Positions 18,668 to 28,445 of a stretch of DNA of 64,000 nt are shown piece after piece. The notes under the pieces were generated by a model that was not told the DNA's origin, did no database searches, and was given only the letters and a program-made list of their open reading frames with translations. The stretch is from the NCBI RefSeq assembly GCF_000803265.1, contig NW_014575404.1:124001-188000 (forward strand), in the 5' to 3' direction. Both the position numbers and the translations under genes were made by a program. The DNA comes from Ordospora colligata OC4 (lineage: Eukaryota > Microsporidia > Ordosporidae). How positions within the stretch are numbered: the stretch's first letter is position 1; each line of letters starts with the position of its first letter.

Positions 18668-19024
18668 TTATTCCTGTTCATTGCTCTCTTCATTGATATA
18701 ACGGAACTCAAATCCATCATCGCCCTTTGCAAAAACTTTCACAAACGAGAGCAACCTCTTCATGTGCAAAAACCTTTTTGCTTGCCACTTTAATCCTTGC
18801 TTGCCAATAAACCCGCCGGTTACTGACACCTCAACAACATTTCCGGTCACTGACACCTTGAGAAGGTTCTCCTTCTTTCCAATCCTGCATTTGATCTTCT
18901 GCTGTAGAAACGCTTGCATCTCAGTAGGTGAAATCAAACTGTCTTCAGCTGGCTTTGTGCAATCAACAAAAAACTTCCTGGTGCTTCTCCCAGACACACT
19001 GCAAGACGCATTCTCCTGCTTCAT
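18668..19024 (-). CDS. RPL22: Large-subunit ribosomal protein eL22
   Basis: A 118-residue protein matching eL22: FFVDCTKPAEDSLISPTEMQAFLQQKIK near the N-terminus, then a central beta segment (VSVTGNVVEVSVTG) and KWQAKRFLHMKRLLSFVKVFA near the C-terminus, ending in an acidic tail (NEESNEQE), as is usual for this protein. The ATG is directly preceded by CCCC and an AAATTTT stretch, the clearest start signal in the window; a longer frame from a TTG at 19054 is therefore rejected. Sequence conservation is moderate, with GFIGKQGLKW replacing the usual FSKRYLKYLTKK. Confidence 0.86.
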   Translation of the reverse strand: MKQENASCSVSGRSTRKFFVDCTKPAEDSLISPTEMQAFLQQKIKCRIGKKENLLKVSVTGNVVEVSVTGGFIGKQGLKWQAKRFLHMKRLLSFVKVFAKGDDGFEFRYINEESNEQE

Positions 19025-19040
19025 GGGGTAAAATTTTTGG
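19025..19040 (-). promoter_or_regulatory. AAATTTT plus CCCC start signal of eL22
   Basis: Read on the reverse strand, CCAAAAATTTTACCCC abuts the ATG with no spacer. It decides the start against a TTG 30 nt upstream. Confidence 0.8.
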
Positions 19041-19149
19041 TTTCCAATGAACAAGCCACCAATTCACAAGACTATTTGCATAACTATCTTATCATTAGTA
19101 AATCATTAGTCAATGCACATGCTCTTTATGCAGATCCATTATGCTAATC

Positions 19150-20445
19150 TCATTTATTTGGTGTGTTGCTGATAATACTGCCTCCAAAATATCCTTGTAG
19201 AACCTTCGGAATCATTACTCCCTCTGCACACTGGTAGTTCTCTACAATGCAGCAAAGTGTCCTCTGAATAGCACACATCGTTCCATTCAGCAAATGCACG
19301 TACACCTTACGCTTGTTGTCCTTTCCAATCCCATACCTTATGTCAAGCTCACGTGATTGATAATCTGTGCAATTAGAGCATGAAACCAACTCCCGGTACT
19401 TACCAGAGCATGGGAAAAACGCTTCGAGATCATACTTGACTGCTGCTGCATCATTAAGCGCACCTGATACAATACTCACTACATTGTAGCTTATATCAAG
19501 TGATTGGTAAAACTCTTCGCATATCCTCATCATATCTTTATGATGCTTTTCAGACTCTTCAGGCCCACACACAATAAACTGCTCAATCTTCTCAAACTGA
19601 TGAACTCGGAATAATCCTGCATTGTCCTTTCCATGTGCACCTGCCTCTTTTCTGAAGCAAAGAGATTGTCCACAAAACTTTTTCGGAAGATCCTGAGGAA
19701 CAATTCTTTCCTCCATATACAGCGCAGATAGCGATTGCTCAGACGTTGCTATTAAGTACATGTCATCCTCAACCTTATACAGCTGATCGTCAAAATCACT
19801 TAGCTGCGACGTCCTTGCCATAACGTCTCTTCTCAGCATCACAGGCGTCTGTATATACACATATCCATGTTTCTCAAGAAAGTCAATCGCATATCTTCCA
19901 AGCGCTTGCGCTAACTTTGCCATCGCACCAGACAAATAATATCCACGGTGTCCAACCACCTTTGCTCCAGCCGCTGCATAAGTATAATCCTTCATAAGCA
20001 CAGAAAAAGGCTCAGGATTCTGCTCAAGTCGCCTTTCACTCCTGTAAGACCCAACCACCATATTGTTCTCTTCATCATTGCTAACAAAAACCTCATCAAA
20101 CACCAAATTTCCTATTCCTTTCATCACCCTTGCCAAGTTCATCTCGACCCCCTTCACTTGCTCCTTCAGATCATCAGCTTCATTACACAGTCTCTCAGAC
20201 TCCTCCACACGGCTACATACCTCACTATCTTCTTTTTTCCCGCCATCCTTGAAGTGCTGCTTGATCTCCCGATTAAGTTTATTCACTTTCTTGTTTATCT
20301 CATCAAGCTCAAAGTTCATCCTTATTCTTTTCCTATCAAGTTCATGCGCCTCGTCAACTGCCCTTCCATCTCTAAACCGTTTCTTCTCACTTTCTATCAC
20401 CTTGCATCGTGTACTATCATCTCTGATCAGGTTTATGTCAATCAT
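19150..20445 (-). CDS. Seryl-tRNA synthetase
   Basis: Class II aminoacyl-tRNA synthetase of 431 residues. The N-terminal third is the long antiparallel coiled-coil arm (Lys/Glu-rich, about 25-110) that grips the variable arm of tRNA-Ser. The catalytic domain shows GHRGYYLSGAMAKLAQAL (motif 1 region), LCFRKEAGAHGKDNAGLFRVHQF (motif 2) and, near the end, a motif-3 region, NGTMCAIQRTLCCIVENYQ. The C-terminus VMIPKVLQGYFGG is the usual SerRS ending. The start follows CCCTTGAG. There is no targeting peptide, so it serves the cytosol. Confidence 0.96.
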   Translation of the reverse strand: MIDINLIRDDSTRCKVIESEKKRFRDGRAVDEAHELDRKRIRMNFELDEINKKVNKLNREIKQHFKDGGKKEDSEVCSRVEESERLCNEADDLKEQVKGVEMNLARVMKGIGNLVFDEVFVSNDEENNMVVGSYRSERRLEQNPEPFSVLMKDYTYAAAGAKVVGHRGYYLSGAMAKLAQALGRYAIDFLEKHGYVYIQTPVMLRRDVMARTSQLSDFDDQLYKVEDDMYLIATSEQSLSALYMEERIVPQDLPKKFCGQSLCFRKEAGAHGKDNAGLFRVHQFEKIEQFIVCGPEESEKHHKDMMRICEEFYQSLDISYNVVSIVSGALNDAAAVKYDLEAFFPCSGKYRELVSCSNCTDYQSRELDIRYGIGKDNKRKVYVHLLNGTMCAIQRTLCCIVENYQCAEGVMIPKVLQGYFGGSIISNTPNK

Positions 20446-20498
20446 CTCAAGGGATCATTCAGTTTTGTTTATTCAACCTCTATCTTCAGCACATACAT

Positions 20499-23400
20499 TT
20501 AATTACATTCTTCTTCTGCATCAGCTCTCGCTTCTGGCTCCTTCCAAAACCTACAAAAGTGCCCAACTCGTGAAAACCCATCATAAAATACACTCGGAGT
20601 TCTCATTTTCCATTCATACTTCAATCCATCATCATAAAGATGTCGGCAGAAGTTATAATTCCACATCTCTGGCGCATAAAACACTCCAGAATCCTCCACT
20701 AGATTAATTTGCACTTCACTCCACTCTCCTCGGATCCTTCTCTCAGCCTTAACTTCTTTACCAGCGAATATCACCAATGGATCCCTAATATCATACCTTT
20801 CAACTATTCTCTCAACTTCTTCCATCCTTCTTCTATTCACGATAATCCCTAAAATAACACACTCAGGAACATACTTCACAGAACATATCTCATCAGATGA
20901 CAAAAACTGTGGAATCAGTCCAAATGACACTCTTCCTTCAATCATCACCACCAGTGCAAACATAGGCACATGTGGATCCATTATCTCAATAAACTCTTCA
21001 ATCAAGCTCATAGAAATCATTTCATCATATTTAAAATAACATGCATCTTCCATACACTTTCCATGTTCATCATTGCCAATCTTATATCTGTTATTCAATC
21101 CTTGCATTCCTTTCTGCTCCTCCTCAAAGCATAGATAATATTTTCTCCATCCATTTCCTTCTCCAAAAAAAATCACACTATCTGTCCTATCCTTCATATT
21201 GGAGCTCAACTCTACTTCTCTCGCTACTCCCACATCAACCTTTGTATCTGTCCTTACATTCGTTCCATTAATTCCTATCCCAAACACAATATCTCGTGTC
21301 TCTCCAGCAGTCAATCTTTGAGAATCAATTCCATACACATTGCAATGCTTTTCAACAATCAAATCCTTCAGTCTCATCTCACACTCAATCCACTCCTTGT
21401 CTGTAAGCACTGGCCACATCTTGTCTATTCCCATTCCAATCACTTTCTTATCATCAACTTCAAGTCCCTGCATCACAAGCAGCAACCTGCAGAAATTCGT
21501 AAAATTACTTGTTTCTTTCCATCCTCCATACAAATTAACACTTTGCATCTTTTCACTCGCATCAGTATTCCCAAGCATCATCACATTCGAAAATGGAATT
21601 CCAGAGCACAAGGACCTTACAACAACAGAAGGATAATCTACAATCACATTCTCAACCGCATCAATCATATCATCTGTAACAGACACACTTTTCCTGTTGA
21701 GATCGTGTACAAGCGAAATCACATCTTTCGCTGCAAGCTGCTTTGCCTCTCGGATCTTCTTGCCATTCAGACAATAACTCTTGAAGTACAAATTCCCATT
21801 ACCTGGATCAAATGCAAACACCGCTCTTTGCTTCCTTCCCAGGCATCTGCTATCAATAATCATTCCTGAACTAAAAAGATCTCCACTACTACGCACAATC
21901 TCAACATCAGATGTATAAAGCTGTAGTGCTTTCCTGATCCTCTCTCTCAGTACAATTAGCATTGAATTCTTCTCAATTATCGTAGCAAAAGATCTCTTCA
22001 GAACAATCGCTAGTTCTTCATTCATATTCCCATACACACTCCATGTGTTGTAACACAAATCAATAACAATCACCATGCCATACTTTCCAGGATACTTTGT
22101 CAATGGATCACTCACTCCCTCAAAAAATCTACTTTTTGAATACTTATGACAATCATTCCTTTCATAATCTCCCCATCTCAACTGCACATCTATCCAAAGC
22201 CCGTCCACATTCTTCAACTCTTCAGATCCAATACTTCTCTCATTCATAAGCTCAGATATACACAACACATCTAAAACAAAAAAATCTCCTTCAAGCAGAA
22301 TGTCCGCGCTGCTACTTCCAGCACGATAGCTCTTCTTCGAATGCCCTTGGATCTTCTTAGCTCCACAGTACTTCCTAAACACATCAATCAGATCTTCTAC
22401 AATACTCTCATGGATTCGCTTCCATAGTCCATTTCTGAAAATCTGCACAAATGACATCTTCAACGTAGGCAGCTTCCCATGCATGAAAATCCCTGTCTGC
22501 TCAAGCTGCACCTGATATCCAACATACACATCTCCTCTGTTTATCGTAGGTGACCACCACAGCATAAACCTTTTGTTGGGAACTTGATTCAATCCAAGCT
22601 TCTGTGCCTTCGTCATCCTTCTGTTTCCATCTATAATCGTCTCTTCCCAAAACACTTTACTAAAGTGCCGGAAATATGTTGCTCCAAATAACGTATGCTT
22701 CATAACCTCGTCTATCCCTCCCATCGCTTGCAGAACATCCTGTGGATACTTCTCAATATCCCATAACCTCCCATCATGCCTTACATCAGTAAACCAAAAC
22801 CAGTCCGGTTTTGTGCAGAAATGTCTCTTAAACACATTCCACATCCTAAATCCTCTATCATACAAAAGCACCTTACTTCTTTGTAACAATGTGCCCATCC
22901 TAGGAATCCCTTTGCTTGCATCTATTTTGCCTGTCCTTGCATACTCCATCCATACCGCTTCAGATTCTTCAAACTCATCCTCCCATCTCTTCGCATACTC
23001 CATTATTCCAGGAATAACTGCTGTTGGTGCTTCCTTAGATCCAGTCTCAACACCTCCTGCGCTTATCATCCCAAGACCTCCCATCTCCTTCGGTGAATAA
23101 AACATCACTGCTGGAAACCTTATTGGCATCTTGCTGTTCATCCCTCGCTTAATAACACTTCTAATCTGCTCCTCAGCCTTCTTCAACTTGGCTTCAAGCC
23201 CTCGTCTTCCATATATACACTCCCTGAAGCGCATCACAAACCCTATTATTAACGTATTCCATCTCTTGGCCACTTTCAAAAACGTTGCTGATCCACTCGT
23301 GCTCACCAAATGTTGAATACCTCCCTCAAAATCCTGCACACTCTCCTCACTAACTGCCAAATTCGCATACTTTCCATTCGATAGCTTCCATGATCCTTTC

Positions 23401-26400
23401 TCATCAATCCTTGTCTCAGAAATAGATACATCAACTCCAATCATGCTCAGTCGTATCACAGGAAACACACTGCATCCTCTAAAATCTATTCTTCCAAGTG
23501 AAGGATGCATTCTAGTAGCCATCTCTACATGCACACATCCACTAATCATCTTATTCATCTTGTTATCAATCTTTTTGTCATCATCAAAGTAATTATTTCT
23601 CATGCTCACAGTCTCAACATCCTCCCCGTACTCTTCAATCAGCATACTAACATCCTCATCATCCATCTCAAGCACAACATATATATCATCCATCCATCTC
23701 AGGTATTTCTTGATCATCCCCCCTGGAGGCTGCATAATGTCCTCTCCCAGAACACATAAATCAATCACAAACATATAAAACTTATGCAAAAACGCATAAA
23801 ACTGAAATCCGCTAATATATCCAACATGGTTTGTATACGACATGTCCTTATAACATATTCTACAATTGTTGCGGCTGATCATATAATCCACAAGTACAGG
23901 ATCAATCACAAGCTTCAAAAGCTTCGACAGAAGATTGTTGTCAATCCTCTTCATCACATCCTTATACCTTCCTTCATATAGCACCACAGTCTTACCATTT
24001 GTATCAATCTGCCCAATCTCATTGCAAAAGTCTATCAAACATTTCATATCCAACTCATCTCCAGGCTTAATGAAGTCAGGAAACATTCCGAGTCTTTCTG
24101 CCTCATAAAACAAATACGCACACAGAAATGCATCTGTCAATCTCTCTCCAGGGCAAACTCCATAACATTCAATCGCTCCGTTTCCATGCTTCCTCAGTCC
24201 AACCTCAACCTCCTTAAACGACCTTTGCGTTATCAATGCTCTCTTAATCTTAAACACTGTCTCCTCAGCATTATCTAACATCGAATCAAAAAACTCAATT
24301 TCCTCCACCGTTGCATTACTTTTGACTTTGTCAATCGCTATCCTCAGAAAATTCTCCTCATTCCTATCAGGAAATCCTATCTTCCCAGTCTCTTTGCTCT
24401 TAAAATACTCTGCTGCAAGCCTGTAAACAGCAACCGCATTAACTGGATTTAAATACGGATTCTTCAAATACTCTGCCTGCTCAACAATCTGCTCCTTCAT
24501 GTACAATCTAGAAATCCGTCCAAGACGCTTCTTCTCCTCCTTCTTTCCATCGTTCACATCATTCACAGTACTCTCAATATACCACTCCGCCTTCAATCGA
24601 ATGTACTTCTCAATCACTCCTTGCAACTCAAATATCTCCTTCCGATATTTCATTCCTGCTGCTTCACCTCGCACACTCAGATCGTTTACAAATCCTTCTG
24701 AAAACACAGCCATGTCTTCATTAACACTTGTACTGCCTGTATTCAGTTTGCACACCAACGCTCCTGCCTTGACTCTCAAAAACTCTTCATTAACTCCACT
24801 CTTCACATCTATTTTATTCGCTTCATCAATCATCCTCAGGCTTTCTCTACCAGATCCCATATGATTACCATCGCTCTTTTCATATTCCATTTCCAGCTCC
24901 TTCAAATGCTCATGCACAAGATGATACGGCACATTTGCCTTCCAACACCTCCATGCTTCACCAAAATGTTGCAAAAGCTTCTTTATTTGCTTAGGATGCA
25001 AAATACACGACACCTCTCCAACTATCCTTCTCTTCAATGCTACATCATATCCGCTCTCGCTTCTTTGCTTAGATAATGGCTTCGCTCTATACTCCCTTCC
25101 TTCAGCTATCCTCTGTATCAATCCGCAAACACATCTCTCAAGTAGCGGAATGTGTCCACGAAGCATAAAGCACCACGTCCTCCATTGTTCTGCCCAGCTA
25201 CACACTCCAGCATATTCTGCAACATCATGCATCTCCTTGCTTCGCTTTATCTGCCGCATAATCCTGTATTTATACCTATACATTCCAGTAAGTATTCCTG
25301 CATTACACATCACATAATCTAAATTATTCATCAATTCATAGCAGTCAATCAGTCCCTGTCTAAATACAACATGCAAATCAACAACATGCTTCACAAACTT
25401 GAGCATTTCCCTCAGAAGATGATAAGACATCCCAACTCTTGATTTCTTCCTTTCCTTCGTCGTGAGTGTACGCACAGGTTTCAGATTGAAGTTCCAATCA
25501 AGAAAAAGATAGCTCAACTTCTTCCTCCTCAAGATCTCACTAAGCATCAGATGTCCTTGACTAAGTACTTGTAGACCTGCTTCTACCCAATCAATCTCTG
25601 TTTTCTGGAAATATCTTGTGTTTCTCAATCCTTTCAATACATTCGTTGAGCACTTCCTTCTTTGTTGCTTCCTTTCCATGTTCTTTGCATATCCCTTCAT
25701 AACAGCCTTTACACTTGGCTTTCCATCAGCAACCTCACGAAAGCAAATACCTTTCATTAAAGGAATGTCGACAGGATGTCTGCTTCCTTTTCCTGACTGT
25801 ATCATATGCACACGTTCATCTAATCCTGATTTATATGCTCCTAATCCCTTTTTATACTGACTCTTCTGTAAATCACCATATCCTATTTCTCTAGCATTCA
25901 AGCCACACTCAATCTTCATATGCAATCGTTCCATGCAAGGCAGCCTAACATATTTATTGTACATATACGGATACGCCACTCTTTCTAATCCTGGTGTTCT
26001 TCCCATGACCATGACTTCTAACTGCTTTTTGTTAACATGCGGACCTCCCTCAATCCAAACACCAATTTTCCTTGCTACAGCAAATGACTTACTATTAAAC
26101 AAATATCTTCGGCCTTGTTCAGAAAAAAAGCTTTCAGTTGCTTCCTCACATTCTACACCCTTTGGAACAGGCATCCCAATAATGCTTCCATAACTTATGA
26201 TTTCTTGCTCATCGTCAAATACAGGATAACTCAGAACACGGATCCCTCCACGCTTCTTAGACTCCTCGGAACATCTCATGCTTACTACGCTCCACATCTT
26301 CTTATACTCATACACATCAGTTCTTCGCTTATCTGTAACAAAAGTAATTACACCAGATACATGATACAACACAGGCACATACCTGAGAGGCTCCCATGGC

Positions 26401-26540
26401 ATAGGCATCGATCTCAAAAGATTGTGAAGTGCATACGGTATGTATCTCATTGCACCCATCGATGCCGGGCATGTGCTTTTTAGTACATTCATTGTTCTTC
26501 TCAAGTGCTCTGGTGGCATTCTTTCCTTGCTAACATGCAT
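20499..26540 (-). CDS. PRP8: Spliceosomal core protein PRP8
   Basis: Central scaffold of the U5 snRNP and the spliceosome active site. The 2,013-residue product starts with SKERMPPEHLRR and continues with YIPYALHNLL and PMPWEPLRYVPVLYHVSG, matching residues past the first ~90 of human PRP8, so the Pro-rich N-terminal tail is missing. The reverse-transcriptase-like and linker regions, KPDWFWFTDVRHDGRLW, the NKRFMLWWSPTINRGDVYVGY endonuclease-like region, an RNase H-like region with RDIVFGIGI, and the C-terminal APEMWNYNF follow in order. The region equivalent to Jab1/MPN is shortened. The start ATG follows CCCTAATC; a longer frame to 26711 would overlap the divergent neighbour. Confidence 0.95.
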   Translation of the reverse strand: MHVSKERMPPEHLRRTMNVLKSTCPASMGAMRYIPYALHNLLRSMPMPWEPLRYVPVLYHVSGVITFVTDKRRTDVYEYKKMWSVVSMRCSEESKKRGGIRVLSYPVFDDEQEIISYGSIIGMPVPKGVECEEATESFFSEQGRRYLFNSKSFAVARKIGVWIEGGPHVNKKQLEVMVMGRTPGLERVAYPYMYNKYVRLPCMERLHMKIECGLNAREIGYGDLQKSQYKKGLGAYKSGLDERVHMIQSGKGSRHPVDIPLMKGICFREVADGKPSVKAVMKGYAKNMERKQQRRKCSTNVLKGLRNTRYFQKTEIDWVEAGLQVLSQGHLMLSEILRRKKLSYLFLDWNFNLKPVRTLTTKERKKSRVGMSYHLLREMLKFVKHVVDLHVVFRQGLIDCYELMNNLDYVMCNAGILTGMYRYKYRIMRQIKRSKEMHDVAEYAGVCSWAEQWRTWCFMLRGHIPLLERCVCGLIQRIAEGREYRAKPLSKQRSESGYDVALKRRIVGEVSCILHPKQIKKLLQHFGEAWRCWKANVPYHLVHEHLKELEMEYEKSDGNHMGSGRESLRMIDEANKIDVKSGVNEEFLRVKAGALVCKLNTGSTSVNEDMAVFSEGFVNDLSVRGEAAGMKYRKEIFELQGVIEKYIRLKAEWYIESTVNDVNDGKKEEKKRLGRISRLYMKEQIVEQAEYLKNPYLNPVNAVAVYRLAAEYFKSKETGKIGFPDRNEENFLRIAIDKVKSNATVEEIEFFDSMLDNAEETVFKIKRALITQRSFKEVEVGLRKHGNGAIECYGVCPGERLTDAFLCAYLFYEAERLGMFPDFIKPGDELDMKCLIDFCNEIGQIDTNGKTVVLYEGRYKDVMKRIDNNLLSKLLKLVIDPVLVDYMISRNNCRICYKDMSYTNHVGYISGFQFYAFLHKFYMFVIDLCVLGEDIMQPPGGMIKKYLRWMDDIYVVLEMDDEDVSMLIEEYGEDVETVSMRNNYFDDDKKIDNKMNKMISGCVHVEMATRMHPSLGRIDFRGCSVFPVIRLSMIGVDVSISETRIDEKGSWKLSNGKYANLAVSEESVQDFEGGIQHLVSTSGSATFLKVAKRWNTLIIGFVMRFRECIYGRRGLEAKLKKAEEQIRSVIKRGMNSKMPIRFPAVMFYSPKEMGGLGMISAGGVETGSKEAPTAVIPGIMEYAKRWEDEFEESEAVWMEYARTGKIDASKGIPRMGTLLQRSKVLLYDRGFRMWNVFKRHFCTKPDWFWFTDVRHDGRLWDIEKYPQDVLQAMGGIDEVMKHTLFGATYFRHFSKVFWEETIIDGNRRMTKAQKLGLNQVPNKRFMLWWSPTINRGDVYVGYQVQLEQTGIFMHGKLPTLKMSFVQIFRNGLWKRIHESIVEDLIDVFRKYCGAKKIQGHSKKSYRAGSSSADILLEGDFFVLDVLCISELMNERSIGSEELKNVDGLWIDVQLRWGDYERNDCHKYSKSRFFEGVSDPLTKYPGKYGMVIVIDLCYNTWSVYGNMNEELAIVLKRSFATIIEKNSMLIVLRERIRKALQLYTSDVEIVRSSGDLFSSGMIIDSRCLGRKQRAVFAFDPGNGNLYFKSYCLNGKKIREAKQLAAKDVISLVHDLNRKSVSVTDDMIDAVENVIVDYPSVVVRSLCSGIPFSNVMMLGNTDASEKMQSVNLYGGWKETSNFTNFCRLLLVMQGLEVDDKKVIGMGIDKMWPVLTDKEWIECEMRLKDLIVEKHCNVYGIDSQRLTAGETRDIVFGIGINGTNVRTDTKVDVGVAREVELSSNMKDRTDSVIFFGEGNGWRKYYLCFEEEQKGMQGLNNRYKIGNDEHGKCMEDACYFKYDEMISMSLIEEFIEIMDPHVPMFALVVMIEGRVSFGLIPQFLSSDEICSVKYVPECVILGIIVNRRRMEEVERIVERYDIRDPLVIFAGKEVKAERRIRGEWSEVQINLVEDSGVFYAPEMWNYNFCRHLYDDGLKYEWKMRTPSVFYDGFSRVGHFCRFWKEPEARADAEEECN

Positions 26541-26545
26541 GATTA

Positions 26546-26548
26546 GGG
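26546..26548 (-). promoter_or_regulatory. CCC motif fixing the PRP8 start
   Basis: CCC five nt before the ATG at 26540. It argues against the 57-codon upstream extension, which would overlap the divergent gene. Confidence 0.7.
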
Positions 26549-26687
26549 CAATACGTATGCAAATATCATGTTGCATAAGTGCATTAGTGAATGTGTTTAC
26601 TTTTGTTTGCTTATTCATGCATGATGACAATGGCATGATGTTGCTATTTGAATCAAATTGAATTGATTCATGCGTACTCCCTAATAC

Positions 26688-27425
26688 ATGGTGCCTGAGT
26701 ACAGAAAACATTTCACATCAACAGAAAAACTTGTTGTTTGTAAGGCTGTAGATATATACGGGATCGATAGCGAAGCATCAATAACAAGGTACATTACAGC
26801 AATGTATTCGTATATCCATCCCAAGAGGTGGAAACAAATATACAGGGATGTGCTCGACACATACAGGATGCATGGATACACATCCCCTGTTGATTTTTGT
26901 GAAGATCTAAGGTTCAATGCTGCAAGAAGGGTTTATGCAGAGAAAAACAGGCTCAGGTCAGCCATTCTTGACGGTCAGTGTATCGGATGTGTTGAGACAT
27001 CTATGGAACACGACTGGAATATAGGAGATATAAGTAAGCCAAAGGAAGAACCAAACAAAAGCACTTCAATTCAGGAACTGGATGATAAACAGCTTTGCTC
27101 AACTGTGGATCCGCATATAATGAAGCAACACGTCTATGCAATGAACAAGCAGAGCACAAAAGACTGTATAGATGTCTTGAGAAGCCCGCAGAAAACAAAC
27201 AAATGTGAAAGCGTGCCAAACGAGAAGGAAAAGAAAAGGACATACTATGTAATGTCTGATGAGGAAAGAGAGTTTGATGATTTCATGGACAAGCTTGAGG
27301 AGGGCGAATACACCACTGCAAGCTCGTTTGAAATTCCACCTAACAAACTAAAGGGAAAACACTCAGTAATCAAAGGCATCGCTGATTCAGGCATTGTAAA
27401 TACCATTAAAGACAACAAAGATTAA
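26688..27425 (+). CDS. Uncharacterised protein, lineage-restricted
   Basis: I do not recognise this 245-residue protein. The N-terminal ~110 residues look folded and mostly helical, with aromatic and charged positions (ITRYITAMYSYIHPKRWKQI, then DLRFNAARRVYAEKNRLRSA) and a Cys pair GQCIGC. The rest is polar, Lys/Glu/Ser-rich and probably disordered, with an acidic patch (SDEEREFDDFMDKLEEGEY). No signal peptide or membrane segment is present. The ATG follows CCCTAATAC and the frame is unbroken, so it is very likely expressed. It is divergent from PRP8 across 147 bp. A nuclear or nucleic-acid-related role is only a guess from composition. Confidence 0.78.
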   Translation: MVPEYRKHFTSTEKLVVCKAVDIYGIDSEASITRYITAMYSYIHPKRWKQIYRDVLDTYRMHGYTSPVDFCEDLRFNAARRVYAEKNRLRSAILDGQCIGCVETSMEHDWNIGDISKPKEEPNKSTSIQELDDKQLCSTVDPHIMKQHVYAMNKQSTKDCIDVLRSPQKTNKCESVPNEKEKKRTYYVMSDEEREFDDFMDKLEEGEYTTASSFEIPPNKLKGKHSVIKGIADSGIVNTIKDNKD

Positions 27426-27526
27426 TCATCATGATCACTTCATATGTGCATACCAGTAATGCAGAACATAAAAGTTTCTGTAAATTTAAATCACAAAAAT
27501 ATCATCTTATGATCAAGATGACTCAG

Positions 27527-27630
27527 TACCTATCATTAACTTTTGGAATGTTAATAAATGTAAATCCAATACCTATCATTAAATTTCTGGGATGTTAATA
27601 AATGTAAATCCAGTACTTATCATCAATAAA
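27527..27630. repeat. Two and a half tandem copies of a 43-44 bp AT-rich unit
   Basis: The unit begins TACCTATCATTAA and ends TAATAAATGTAAATCCA. Copy 1 is 27527-27569 and copy 2 is 27570-27613, differing by a few bases. A partial third copy starts at 27614 (TACTTATCATCAATAAA). It lies in the 255-bp interval between the convergent 3' ends of the orphan at 26688 and eIF6, so it is probably a local slippage or unequal-exchange duplication in a 3' region. Confidence 0.85.
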
Positions 27631-27680
27631 AATGAATGAAATCATATCAATAAGATTTAATAGCTCAGATAGCTGCAGTA

Positions 27681-28406
27681 CTATCGCACAATTGCATCTA
27701 CAATCGCTCGTCTTCTTGCTTCCAGGTCAAGATCACCCACAAGATCAAACACACCTTCAATAACTGCCATCTCAACATTTGTTGTCTTAGCCCCAGCAAT
27801 ACATGTCCAGTCATTCACCACAAGACCTCCTCCAACACACGGACCTCCTGCATTCACTGTCCCTGCAACAACATTTACCTCAAGTAACTCACTCAGCTCT
27901 TTCAGGCTTTCCTGACTTGTTTCAGGATGCACCAACATTCCCTGATTATTCATTACTCCAAATGTCCCTACAAGCGGCTCTTGTCCAATGTTCTGCCGAT
28001 ACACAGGAACACGAAGCACGTCTCTGATCACTTCTTCAGTCTCTGCATCCAAATCTGCATGTATAATTGCCACATAATCATTGCACAGTATCACATTACC
28101 AAGCGCATTCAGTCTCTCGTCTATCCTCCTCACCACCACATTCTCAGGAAGTGAGTTACGCATATGAATAAGCTCCTGGTCACTCATCGTGTTCGGCACC
28201 ACAAGCCCATGCTTATTTCCCCTACACTGTGATCCAACACTACGTATTCCATTGATACTTGTCTCAACTATAGGCATTGCTACATTCTCATGCAGAAACT
28301 TAAGCACATTGCTGCTCCGACCTCGTCCAACTATGCAGTAAGTGTTAGTAAGCGAAATATACGCTCCTATGTCCGAGCTGCCTTCAAAATCTATCCTAAA
28401 CGACAT
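27681..28406 (-). CDS. TIF6: Translation initiation factor 6 / 60S anti-association factor
   Basis: The 241-residue product is a complete eIF6: an N-terminal FEGSSDIGAYISLTNTYCIVG, pseudo-repeats with IVETSINGIRSVGSQCRGN, GLVVPNTMSDQEL, NALGNVILCNDYVAI and the C-terminal VNDWTCIAGAKTTNVE. It binds pre-60S subunits through uL14, supports their nuclear assembly and export, and blocks premature joining with 40S. The ATG used is directly preceded by CCC with AAATTT 9 nt further upstream; an ATG 21 bp upstream (28427) lies beyond this motif and is rejected. The short acidic C-terminal tail of animal eIF6 is absent. Confidence 0.96.
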   Translation of the reverse strand: MSFRIDFEGSSDIGAYISLTNTYCIVGRGRSSNVLKFLHENVAMPIVETSINGIRSVGSQCRGNKHGLVVPNTMSDQELIHMRNSLPENVVVRRIDERLNALGNVILCNDYVAIIHADLDAETEEVIRDVLRVPVYRQNIGQEPLVGTFGVMNNQGMLVHPETSQESLKELSELLEVNVVAGTVNAGGPCVGGGLVVNDWTCIAGAKTTNVEMAVIEGVFDLVGDLDLEARRRAIVDAIVR

Positions 28407-28423
28407 GGGCCAACAATAAATTT
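28407..28423 (-). promoter_or_regulatory. AAATTT plus CCC start signal of eIF6
   Basis: On the reverse strand AAATTTATTGTTGGCCC abuts the ATG at 28406 and lies downstream of the alternative ATG at 28427, deciding the start. Confidence 0.8.
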
Positions 28424-28445
28424 GCATTTTGATAATTCATGCCGT

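Noticed and set aside
20063..20707. 214-codon plus-strand frame
   Set aside because: Spans the end of PRP8 and the start of SerRS in antisense; composition is that of a shadow.
26541..26711. 57-codon N-terminal extension of PRP8
   Set aside because: It precedes the CCC motif, overlaps the divergent gene's 5' end, and does not resemble the PRP8 N-terminus.
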